Source of the DNA: Streptosporangiaceae bacterium
Lineage (GTDB): Bacteria; Actinomycetota; Actinomycetes; Streptosporangiales; Streptosporangiaceae
Length of the DNA stretch: 6,213 nucleotides
Direction of reading: 5' to 3'
NCBI GenBank assembly: GCA_030039095.1
Contig: JASHQP010000135.1
Location: 1-6,213, forward strand
Made by a program: the position numbers and the translations under genes
Part shown: piece by piece, positions 1 through 4,639 of the stretch
Numbering within the stretch: position 1 is the stretch's first letter
Layout: every line of letters begins with the position of its first letter
The notes under the pieces: model-generated
What the model was told of the DNA's origin: nothing
What the model saw: only the letters and a program-made list of their open reading frames with translations
The model's database searches: none

Positions 1-222
1 TGGCGCGCGCAGTTGGTGACGAGCGGCGTACAGGACGACCATCGAGGAGCAGTAGACCAGCCCGTCGATCGTGGCGGGCTCGAGCCGCGCGGTCACGCCG
101 GTCTCTCCGTGGGCGCTTATGACTTCGTAGGCGTGCCAGTAGCTGATGTAGGCGGCGACGCCCGCCACGCCGAGCACGGCGACGGTGGCGGAGGCGCGAA
201 TGGCCCGGTCGGCGGCGTTCAC
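1..222 (-). CDS. DUF2637 domain membrane protein, 3' end cut by window edge
   Basis: The visible 74 residues start at a GTG (222-220) and run off the left edge without a stop. They show a hydrophobic helix at about residues 11-28, the segment SYWHAYEVISAHGETG at about 27-42, then LEPATIDGLVYCSSMVVLYAARHQ with a second helix. This arrangement (SYxH, a short polar loop with HGE, then P-x-xIDGL and a helix) is the recognisable pattern of DUF2637 proteins. These are small actinobacterial membrane proteins often found in integrative elements and plasmids; some members are linked to spread or transfer functions, but the biochemical role is unknown. The start overlaps the stop of the upstream gene in a GTGA, which suggests translational coupling. 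An AAGGGG about 6 nt upstream serves as ribosome binding site. The family call is from memory of the pattern, not a search. The missing C-terminus could carry a soluble domain. Confidence 0.8.
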   Translation of the reverse strand, partial: MNAADRAIRASATVAVLGVAGVAAYISYWHAYEVISAHGETGVTARLEPATIDGLVYCSSMVVLYAARHQLRAP

Positions 223-761
223 CGCAGCCCCTTGGAGGAGCGGGTCCGCGGAGTCGTCAGCGGGTTGCCAGGCCGCGGCTCGGTGATCAGGGAGGCGCCG
301 CCGGTCCCGAACGCGCTCACTTGGTAGCCGAGCGCCTTGAGCACGCTGGCGAGTGCCCGGTTCATGGCCTGCTGGGTGTCCTGGTGTTCGCGGCCGCGCT
401 CCCAGTCGAGCGCGAGCAGGTTGTGGGTCGTCCATGACACCGCGATGCCGGCCTGGCCGTCGGGGTTGTGGCGCGTTGGGATCGGGAGCACGCATACTCC
501 GCCCAGTCGATACTGCGGATGATGCGGTGCGCAGTTGTGCAGGGTGAGTCCGGCCTCGGTCAGCGCCGCAGCCACATCGCGCGCCAGGGGCGCGTTAGGG
601 TCGTCCGCGGGCAGAGGATGGCCGAGGGCGTCGGTCAGGTGAGCGCGAGCGTCCGCTAGCTCTTCGCATTCAGCGAGCGCTCGCAGCGGGCGAAGGTCCG
701 GTGGCTGAAAGTAGTCCTCGGGGTCGCCTTGGCTGGGCTGGCTGGACTGGTCCTCGGGCAT
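219..761 (-). CDS. Hypothetical protein, 180 aa, accessory-element type
   Basis: I do not recognise a named family. The start ATG (761-759) has AAGGAGGA a few bases upstream, a near-perfect ribosome binding site. The first 25 or so residues are polar and disordered-looking (Q, S, P, D, E). An acidic helical stretch spans about 24-70. A compact domain at about 70-160 contains HNCAPHHP, GGVCVLPIP, a W-rich strand (AVSWTTHNLLALDW), a helix with MNRALASVLKALGY, and a last strand ending FGTGGASLIT. The C-terminal tail is basic. There is no signal peptide or membrane segment, so the protein is probably cytoplasmic. Cys77 and Cys90 with several His could bind a metal, but that is speculation. The gene overlaps the DUF2637 gene by 4 bp, so the two are probably one operon, and both lie on the presumed mobile-element side of the tRNA fragment. 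That context, not the sequence, suggests an accessory role in element maintenance or transfer. Confidence 0.8.
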   Translation of the reverse strand: MPEDQSSQPSQGDPEDYFQPPDLRPLRALAECEELADARAHLTDALGHPLPADDPNAPLARDVAAALTEAGLTLHNCAPHHPQYRLGGVCVLPIPTRHNPDGQAGIAVSWTTHNLLALDWERGREHQDTQQAMNRALASVLKALGYQVSAFGTGGASLITEPRPGNPLTTPRTRSSKGLR

Positions 762-765
762 GCTG

Positions 766-774
766 CTCCTCCTT
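766..774 (-). promoter_or_regulatory. Strong Shine-Dalgarno before the 180-aa gene
   Basis: Read on the minus strand, AAGGAGGAG lies a few bases before the ATG at 761. It is close to the full anti-SD complement and fixes this start. Confidence 0.7.
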
Positions 775-781
775 GATCAAC

Positions 782-834
782 TGGGAGGAATTTGGGAGAT
801 CATCTTGCGGATGACCCGACCCAAAGGCCTCCCA
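782..834. repeat. Short inverted repeat upstream of the element operon
   Basis: TGGGAGG at 782-788 is the reverse complement of CCTCCCA at 828-834. A further TTGGGAG (792-798) can also pair with CTCCCAA (829-835). The repeats lie just upstream of the minus-strand two-gene operon and could be an operator or a leader structure. Seven-base matches also arise by chance in GC-rich DNA, so support is weak. No clear -35/-10 pair was found between 762 and 906. Confidence 0.25.
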
Positions 835-906
835 ACTGAGCTGAAGAGGAGTTTCTGACCTGCGAATATACGAACCAGCCAGGTCGCTGTGCGGTCTTTC
901 TCCGCA

Positions 907-950
907 TTTGCAAGCAGGGGGTCACGAGTTCGAGTCTCGTTAGCTCCACC
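907..950 (+). other. tRNA-Ala(UGC) 3' fragment: probable att site at the end of an integrated element
   Basis: The 44 nt match the 3' part of a tRNA-Ala gene piece by piece. They give an anticodon loop TTTGCAA (907-913, anticodon TGC at 909-911), the 3' strand of the anticodon stem GCAGG (914-918), a variable loop GGGTC, a T-stem ACGAG paired with CTCGT (924-928 and 936-940), a T-loop TTCGAGT, a 3' acceptor strand TAGCTCC (941-947) and a discriminator A, then CC. The preceding bases (CCGCA) do not form the 5' anticodon stem, and no D-arm or 5' acceptor strand lies in place upstream, so this is not a working tRNA. Integrases of actinomycete elements commonly use tRNA 3' ends as attB and leave a displaced 3' copy at one end. 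The polarity places chromosome after 950 and element before 907. The intact tRNA-Ala should lie at the other end of the element, off-window to the left. Confidence 0.85.
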
Positions 951-1280
951 TTGACCTCAACCAGGCAAAACAGCCGGGTCAAGATCATGGGAGGCCCCGC
1001 CCGGCGTGCCTGCACCGGGACCAGCCGCAGGGTACCGTACATCGAATCGGCTGATCCGGCGTGTATCCCGGTGCCCGATGTGCAGTCGGTTCCTCGCATC
1101 CGGTTACCCCCGTCACGGCTGCCGCCTCCGGGGTGCTGCGCGATCGGCATCCGCCGACCCTGGACCCGCCACCCGTTCAGCAGGGACCGGCAGTCACCAG
1201 GAGATGGGGAAAATCGGCCGATGGGGAACGGGCTTGGGCGGGGTGTAGGCCGATCGGTGGCGCTGCAGCGTTTAAGGGAC
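951..1280. other. 330-bp stretch without a convincing gene
   Basis: This region lies between the tRNA fragment and the ECF sigma gene. Reading frames through it are open only because of high GC, and their translations (rich in R, P and G) show no domain. It should contain the sigma gene promoter, but I could not place a clear -35/-10 pair. Close to the gene it holds a repeat and palindrome cluster (1203-1257), listed separately. Confidence 0.5.
1203..1257. repeat. Direct repeats and palindromes before the ECF sigma gene
   Basis: GATGGGGAA occurs at 1203-1211 and again at 1220-1228. A perfect 10-bp palindrome ATCGGCCGAT lies at 1213-1222 and a perfect 8-bp palindrome CCGATCGG at 1250-1257. 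Both palindromes share GGCCGAT (1216-1222 and 1248-1254), with copies 32 bp apart, about three helical turns. The position 24-78 bp before the likely start codon fits an operator. The repeats are directly visible; the regulatory role is inferred. Confidence 0.35.
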
Positions 1281-1805
1281 ATGGGGCAGGAACAAGCCGA
1301 GTTCACCAGGTTCTACGAGACCAGCCGGGACGTGTGCCTGCGGGCGGTGCTCGCCAGCGTCGGTGATCGCGAGCTGGCCGAGGATCTGGTCGCTGAGGCC
1401 TTCGCCCGGGCATGGACGTCGTGGCGGAAGGTTAGCCAGTACGCCGCACCGCGGGGATGGGTGGTGCGCACCGCGCTCAATACCGGCATCTCGTGGTGGC
1501 GGCCGCGCCGCCGCGAGGTTGCGCTCGGCGACCACGATGCCACCGCAACTGCGGATCCGGGCCAGGGCGTGGATCCCGCCGTCGTCGCGGCTCTGCGGCG
1601 ATTGCCAACTCGCCAGCGTGAAGTGATCGCGCTGCGCGTGTTTCTCGACCTGGACACCCCTACCACCGCCGCGGTTCTCGGCATTGCCCCCGGCACGGTC
1701 AAGGAACATCTTTCCCGCGCGGTAAAGGCGCTGCGCGGGGAGCCAGCATTGCGCTGCGCCGCCGCTCCCGCCTATATCACCACGATGGAGGTCAGCAGTG
1801 AATGA
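1281..1805 (+). CDS. ECF RNA polymerase sigma factor, SigE-like
   Basis: The product is a 174-residue group 4 sigma factor that directs RNA polymerase to a small set of promoters. The region 2 helices are visible from EFTRFYETSRDVCLRAVL through ELAEDLVAEAFARAWTSW (about residues 7-50), followed by the region 2.4-like RGWVVRTALNTGISWWR. A linker follows, then region 4 with LRRLPTRQREVIALRVFLD and the helix-turn-helix TAAVLGIAPGTVKEHLSRAVKALR. The length is normal for the family. I chose ATG 1281 because homology begins right after it and AAGGGA precedes it, though at short spacing. An in-frame ATG at 1221 would add 20 residues with no recognisable content, and a TTG at 951 is unlikely. The last 8 bp overlap the next gene, so the two are co-transcribed and probably coupled. 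The target promoters are unknown. Confidence 0.85.
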   Translation: MGQEQAEFTRFYETSRDVCLRAVLASVGDRELAEDLVAEAFARAWTSWRKVSQYAAPRGWVVRTALNTGISWWRPRRREVALGDHDATATADPGQGVDPAVVAALRRLPTRQREVIALRVFLDLDTPTTAAVLGIAPGTVKEHLSRAVKALRGEPALRCAAAPAYITTMEVSSE

Positions 1806-2367
1806 CATCGACGATGTGCTCGTCCAGGTGCGCGACTCCCTGTCCGGGGTGCACATGGACATGCCGGTAAAGGCGATCCTGGCCAGAAGCCGGTCGCGGC
1901 GGCGGCTGGCGCAGCTATCCACGGCTGGTGTCGCGGCCGCCGGGGTCGTGGCCCTCGGGCTGACGGGCGTCCTCAGTTCGGGCAGCCACGCCCCATCGCG
2001 CGCCGCGGGAACGATCCGCACGGCGGCGTTCACGCTGGTCAGCAACGCGAATGGCACCGACACGCTGACCGTGACCCAAGGTCAGCTATTCAACCCGCGC
2101 GCGCTTCAGCAGGCACTCACCAAAGCCGGCATCCCGGCCGTGGTCCAGACCGGCAGCCTGTGCTCGTCCAGTCCCGCGCCGCCCAATAACGGAGTCATCC
2201 TTGCGCAGAAGCCAGGCCAGCCGGATACCCAATGGGTTATCAACCCCGCGGTGATGCCAGCGGGAACCGAACTCAGTTTCAGCTACCTCTACGATGGCCA
2301 CGCGCTCGACGTCGGCCTCATCTACGACAACGCTCACACCTGCAGCCCGTATCCGAGTGGCTCCTAG
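1798..2367 (+). CDS. Single-pass membrane protein paired with ECF sigma, possible anti-sigma factor
   Basis: The GTG start at 1798 is supported by GGAGG 6 nt upstream and by the 8-bp overlap with the sigma gene. Residues 1-36 are polar and probably cytoplasmic, ending in the basic patch RSRSRRR. A hydrophobic helix spans about 40-60, and residues 61-189 are probably outside the cell. The exported part resembles a small beta-rich domain (AAFTLVSNANGTDTLTVTQ, ELSFSYLYDG) and carries only two cysteines, Cys122 and Cys182, which may form a disulfide. The gene order and topology are those of an anti-sigma factor or sensor, but the roughly 37-residue cytoplasmic part is short and lacks the HxxxCxxC zinc anti-sigma motif. 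The function is therefore inferred from context only. It could instead be an effector whose expression is tied to the sigma factor. Confidence 0.8.
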   Translation: MNDIDDVLVQVRDSLSGVHMDMPVKAILARSRSRRRLAQLSTAGVAAAGVVALGLTGVLSSGSHAPSRAAGTIRTAAFTLVSNANGTDTLTVTQGQLFNPRALQQALTKAGIPAVVQTGSLCSSSPAPPNNGVILAQKPGQPDTQWVINPAVMPAGTELSFSYLYDGHALDVGLIYDNAHTCSPYPSGS

Positions 2368-2389
2368 CCGCTCCGCCGGGGCATACGGC

Positions 2390-2421
2390 GCCGGGCCGCG
2401 CGAACCTGGGCGCGGCCCGGC
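2390..2421 (+). terminator. Perfect 12-bp hairpin after the sigma/membrane-protein operon
   Basis: GCCGGGCCGCGC (2390-2401) pairs perfectly with GCGCGGCCCGGC (2410-2421) around an 8-nt loop, 22 bp after the stop codon at 2367. No T-tract follows, which is common for actinobacterial terminators. A termination role is inferred from position and stability. Confidence 0.75.
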
Positions 2422-2446
2422 CTCACGCATATCAATCCTGCTCAAC

Positions 2447-2460
2447 TGCTGAGTTCAGCA
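2447..2460. repeat. 14-bp palindrome, candidate operator
   Basis: TGCTGA-GT-TCAGCA is a perfect inverted repeat with a 2-bp centre, about 55 bp before the start of the small membrane protein gene. Its size and place fit a dimeric repressor site. No regulator in the window can be assigned to it. Confidence 0.35.
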
Positions 2461-2515
2461 TTTCCAGGCGATGCGACGTACTGTAGTTGTGCGATCTGCA
2501 GGAGGGTAAGCCGTC

Positions 2516-2746
2516 GTGGGAGTGCCGAGCCCATCGCAGGATTCGGGAGGTCCGGCCCAGAACCGAGCGAGACTGCGGGCACCGATGAAACTCCGGAACG
2601 CGGGGGGCGTCATCGCGTTCTCGGTGCTGGGGCTGCTGGGGATCGTTGGGCTGGCTACCGGTCATGAGCGCAGTGGTGCTGTTGCCCTGGTGATCGGCGG
2701 CCCCGCGCTGATCTTTATGGTTGCGAGGCTGGCTAGCCGTAGATGA
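2516..2746 (+). CDS. Small two-helix membrane protein, 76 aa
   Basis: I do not recognise a family. The GTG at 2516 has GGAGGG (2501-2506) 9 nt upstream. A second in-frame GTG lies at 2522, and an internal ATG at 2585 would give a 53-residue protein (MKLRNAGG...) that keeps both helices. The first 24 residues are polar with Q, S, P and R. Helix 1 is at about 29-47 (GGVIAFSVLGLLGIVGLA), a short loop contains GHERSG, helix 2 is at about 53-72, and the protein ends in SRR. Basic residues at both ends predict both termini in the cytoplasm. The gene is separated from the sigma operon by a strong hairpin, so it likely has its own promoter. It converges with the VOC gene, and I see no clear terminator in the 60 bp between their stops. 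Confidence 0.6.
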   Translation: MGVPSPSQDSGGPAQNRARLRAPMKLRNAGGVIAFSVLGLLGIVGLATGHERSGAVALVIGGPALIFMVARLASRR

Positions 2747-2806
2747 CCAGCCGGTGATCTGACCAGCAGGATTCGCGCAGCCTGGCTGTTGACACGTAGG
2801 GCGGCA

Positions 2807-3220
2807 CTAGTCGACGCAGAACTCGTTTCCTTCGGGATCCGCCATGACGACGAAGTAGCCGCCTTCCTTGACCGCGCGAAGCCTGGTCCCGCCGAGCGCT
2901 GTCAGCCGCTCCGCAAAGGCATCGATCCCTTCGGCGCGATCCGAGCTGGCGGTGGCGGGAGCGGCGAGATCGAGGTGAACCCGGTTCTTGACCGATTTCG
3001 GCTCGGGAACCCTCTGGAAGAACATCCGGGGCCGCACCCCGGCGGGATCTTCGATGGCGAAGGTGGCGTTCAGATCCTCCTCGGCCCGGCCCTGCGACCG
3101 GAGGAAGTCGTGCCATCCCTCGACATCTGGTGCCGGATATCCGAGAGCGGCGGCCCAGAAGGTTCCCGCTCGCGCCGGATCCAGGCAGTCGAACGTGATC
3201 TGAAGTCGTCCAGGCTCCAT
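2807..3220 (-). CDS. VOC family (glyoxalase/bleomycin-resistance-like) protein
   Basis: The 137-residue product has one vicinal-oxygen-chelate unit made of two beta-alpha-beta-beta-beta halves. The first half starts at RLQITFDCLDPARAGTFWAAALGY (about 5-28) and the second at KNRVHLDLAA (about 78-87). It ends with GGYFVVMADPEGNEFCVD (about 120-137). His82 and Glu133 sit where metal ligands occur in this fold. The pattern fits the actinobacterial glyoxalase-like single-domain subgroup, whose substrates are mostly unknown; roles in detoxification or resistance are usual guesses. The ATG at 3220-3218 was chosen because homology begins there, but no good Shine-Dalgarno is visible. An in-frame ATG at 3334 would add 38 arginine- and glycine-rich residues unlike the family, although a TAAAAT box lies just upstream of it. 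The gene is divergent from the GNAT gene and convergent with the small membrane protein. Confidence 0.85.
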   Translation of the reverse strand: MEPGRLQITFDCLDPARAGTFWAAALGYPAPDVEGWHDFLRSQGRAEEDLNATFAIEDPAGVRPRMFFQRVPEPKSVKNRVHLDLAAPATASSDRAEGIDAFAERLTALGGTRLRAVKEGGYFVVMADPEGNEFCVD

Positions 3221-3343
3221 GACTGAACCGTAGCCAGCGCGAGGGCCACGGGCCAGTCTCCGGGCCCCTCCGACGTGGTGGCACCCCCAGGGCCCGCCGC
3301 GGTGACAACGGGGAGATGCAGGCCGAATGGCCATCGCGCCAAA

Positions 3344-3349
3344 ATTTTA
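3344..3349 (-). promoter_or_regulatory. Possible -10 box upstream of the VOC gene
   Basis: On the minus strand the hexamer is TAAAAT, 5 of 6 to TATAAT. No good -35 stands at the expected distance (TTTCAC is the best found). It would give a leader of about 115 nt for the 137-residue product, or an almost leaderless message for the longer form starting at 3334. Confidence 0.25.
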
Positions 3350-3470
3350 TGTGCTAACCTTGAAAGTGAAACGGCGGGAAATCCCCGAGTAGCCTCTCTT
3401 ATGGCAAAACGAGTTTCCATCTCGATTTGTTCCCGCTGACAGGTGTGACTTTTTTCTATTCCTTCCATCG

Positions 3471-3499
3471 TTCCGCAGCGGATTTCCTGCCTGCATACT
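3471..3499 (+). promoter_or_regulatory. Candidate promoter giving a leaderless GNAT mRNA
   Basis: TTCCGC (3471-3476) and CATACT (3494-3499) are separated by 17 bp. Transcription would start about 7 bp after the -10 box, at or beside the ATG at 3507. There is no Shine-Dalgarno before that ATG, which fits a leaderless message, a frequent arrangement in actinobacteria. The -35 match is weak. Confidence 0.4.
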
Positions 3500-3506
3500 C
3501 GTCGGC

Positions 3507-4091
3507 ATGAGTGAACGAGACCGGAACATCGTCCTGAAGACCGAGCGACTTACCATTCGCCAGTTCACCGAAGACGACGTCGACAGCCTGTTCAGCCTGA
3601 ACAGTGATCCTGAGGTCATGCGCTACCTGGGCAGGCCGGTTGCCCGCGAGGTGCTGCGGGACGAGATCATCCCAATCCATCTCGGTGTCTACCAGCGGTT
3701 CGACCGGCTGGGCACCTGGGCCGCCGAGTCCGCCAGCAATGGCGAGTTCCTGGGCTGGTTCCACTTCCGGGCCGAGGACGGTGATATCACGGACATCCAC
3801 CTGGGCTACCGGCTGCGCCGGTCGGCGTGGAACAAGGGCTACGCCACCGAGGGATCCATGGCCCTGATCAACATGGGCTTCACCGACCTCGGTGTGCAGC
3901 GGGTATTCGCGCACACGATGACGGCGAACACCGCATCCCGGCACGTACTCGAAAAATGCGGCCTGACTCTCGTACGCACTTTCCCCTACCAGGGACCCGA
4001 TGCCGACGTCATCCACGGCGCCGAGCGGGGTGAGGTCGAATACGCGCTAACCAAACCCGAATGGGAAGCCCGCACACAGCGGAGCCTGTGA
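3507..4091 (+). CDS. GNAT family N-acetyltransferase, RimJ/RimL-like
   Basis: The 194-residue product should transfer an acetyl group from acetyl-CoA to an amine on a protein N-terminus or small molecule; the acceptor cannot be read from the sequence. It begins with the typical LKTERLTIRQFTEDDVDSLF (about 10-29) and NSDPEVMRYLG of the RimJ/RimL-like group (Acetyltransf_3). Central strands follow: TWAAESASNGEFLGWFHF, then DIHLGYRLRRSAW. The acetyl-CoA pyrophosphate loop is NKGYATEG (about 109-116), with lysine and tyrosine around the glycine as in many relatives. Motif B is NTASRHVLEKCGL (about 141-153), where Asn141 and Ser144 commonly contact CoA. The length is normal. The ATG at 3507 gives the family N-terminus, although no ribosome binding site precedes it. 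The gene stands alone, with an AT-rich promoter region before it and a hairpin after it. Confidence 0.9.
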   Translation: MSERDRNIVLKTERLTIRQFTEDDVDSLFSLNSDPEVMRYLGRPVAREVLRDEIIPIHLGVYQRFDRLGTWAAESASNGEFLGWFHFRAEDGDITDIHLGYRLRRSAWNKGYATEGSMALINMGFTDLGVQRVFAHTMTANTASRHVLEKCGLTLVRTFPYQGPDADVIHGAERGEVEYALTKPEWEARTQRSL

Positions 4092-4106
4092 CGTACAGCA
4101 GGCAGA

Positions 4107-4131
4107 CGATGAGAGCTGCGGCTACTCATCG
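4107..4131 (+). terminator. Hairpin after the GNAT gene
   Basis: CGATGAGAGC (4107-4116) pairs with GCT-A-CTCATCG (4121-4131) around a TGCG loop. This gives ten base pairs with one bulged A, 15 bp after the GNAT stop. No T-tract follows. It separates the GNAT gene from the ECF42 module. Confidence 0.6.
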
Positions 4132-4170
4132 CCCCTGGCCACGGACTGGCGCAAGAGTTTTCTGGCATCG

Positions 4171-4197
4171 TGTCGATTGGGCGGTGGCCACTTCGTA
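4171..4197 (+). promoter_or_regulatory. Candidate ECF42-type promoter of the DGPF/sigma operon
   Basis: TGTCGA (4171-4176) is followed after 17 bp by CGTA (4194-4197). As I recall from work on Streptomyces ECF42 sigma factors, their target promoters carry TGTCGA at -35 and CG(A/T)C at -10, and the targets are DGPF genes. The -35 matches fully and the -10 in 3 of 4 bases. The site lies about 55 bp before the DGPF start codon, so the downstream sigma factor probably drives its own operon. Confidence 0.65.
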
Positions 4198-4207
4198 GCG
4201 GGAGTGA

Positions 4208-4228
4208 GGGCCGGCCAGGGACCGGCCT
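4208..4228 (+). other. Hairpin in the predicted 5' leader of the DGPF gene
   Basis: GGCCGG (4209-4214) pairs with CCGGCC (4222-4227) around a 7-nt loop, with a possible G-T closing pair. It would lie in the leader between the predicted start of transcription and the ribosome binding site. A role in mRNA stability or translation is possible but unproven. Confidence 0.35.
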
Positions 4229-4252
4229 CGGATGACAACGGGAGTGATCGTC

Positions 4253-4639
4253 ATGACGCAGTACCTGCTCGCGCTCTACCGCGACTACGCCGCCCCCATT
4301 CCCGAGGAGCAGACGCGGCAGGTGTGGGACGACGTTGGCGCGCTGGGCGAGAGGCTGAGGGCCGCTGGCGCGTTCGTGTTCCAGGGCGGAATGAACGGCG
4401 GCCCGGAGTCGGCGACCGTGGTGCGCCAGTCCGGTGACGGCTTCCTGATCACCGACGGGCCGCATACCGAGACCAAGGAGCACCTCGCCGGGTTCTGGAT
4501 CATCAACGCCGCCGATCTGGACGAGGCCCTGGAGTGGGCCAAGCAGACCGCGGCCGCGCAGCAGCGGCCGATCGAGGTCCGCCCGTTCTTCGACGGGGAC
4601 CTCGACGACGCAATCGATGCCTCGGCCGACGGACGGTGA
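4253..4639 (+). CDS. DGPF/YCII-family protein linked to ECF42 sigma factor
   Basis: The 128-residue product belongs to the YCII-related (DGPF) family of small alpha/beta ferredoxin-like proteins. It opens with the typical [12 protein letters not shown], has FVFQGGM (about 41-47), and carries the family signature in [19 protein letters not shown] (about 66-84). Here the family motif reads DGPH instead of DGPF, a common variation. It then ends with a helix ([10 protein letters not shown]) and IEVRPFF. The biochemical function of DGPF proteins is not established. In ECF42 loci they are the usual neighbours and targets of the sigma factor. The ATG at 4253 was preferred because GGAG lies 8 nt upstream and the family N-terminus starts there; an in-frame ATG at 4232 would add seven residues. 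The 3' end overlaps the sigma gene if that gene starts at 4617. Confidence 0.9.
   Translation: MTQYLLALYRDYAAPIPEEQTRQVWDDVGALGERLRAAGAFVFQGGMNGGPESATVVRQSGDGFLITDGPHTETKEHLAGFWIINAADLDEALEWAKQTAAAQQRPIEVRPFFDGDLDDAIDASADGR

Larger units (their letters stand above)
3221..3506. other. Divergent intergenic region with an AT-rich patch
   Basis: This 286-bp stretch separates the VOC and GNAT genes. The half next to the VOC gene is GC-rich. From about 3341 to 3470 it becomes markedly AT-rich for this genome, with AAAATTTT (3341-3348) and a run of T at about 3450-3455. I see no gene in it. It likely carries the promoters of both flanking genes. Confidence 0.5.

Noticed and set aside
828..947. A complete tRNA gene
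   Set aside because: The minus-strand text CAGCTCAGTTGGGAGG (830-845) resembles a tRNA D-arm, but it is on the opposite strand to the Ala fragment, its D-stem does not close, and no anticodon or T-arm follows it. The plus-strand fragment has no 5' half.
800..1306. Open minus-strand frame of 168 codons across the tRNA fragment
   Set aside because: It includes the antisense reading of the tRNA fragment (LTRLELVTPCLQ), a familiar spurious translation of tRNA 3' ends. It has no domain or ribosome binding support.
1272..2063. Minus-strand frame of 263 codons opposite the ECF sigma gene and its partner
   Set aside because: The plus strand has recognisable sigma regions 2 and 4, and the antisense product resembles nothing known to me.
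2747..2806. Bidirectional terminator between the convergent small membrane protein and VOC genes
   Set aside because: Only short stems such as CAGC-CTG-GCTG were found, too weak to call.
2733..3308. Alternative minus-strand frame over the VOC gene
   Set aside because: It is arginine- and glycine-rich with no domain, while the adjacent frame encodes a clear VOC protein.
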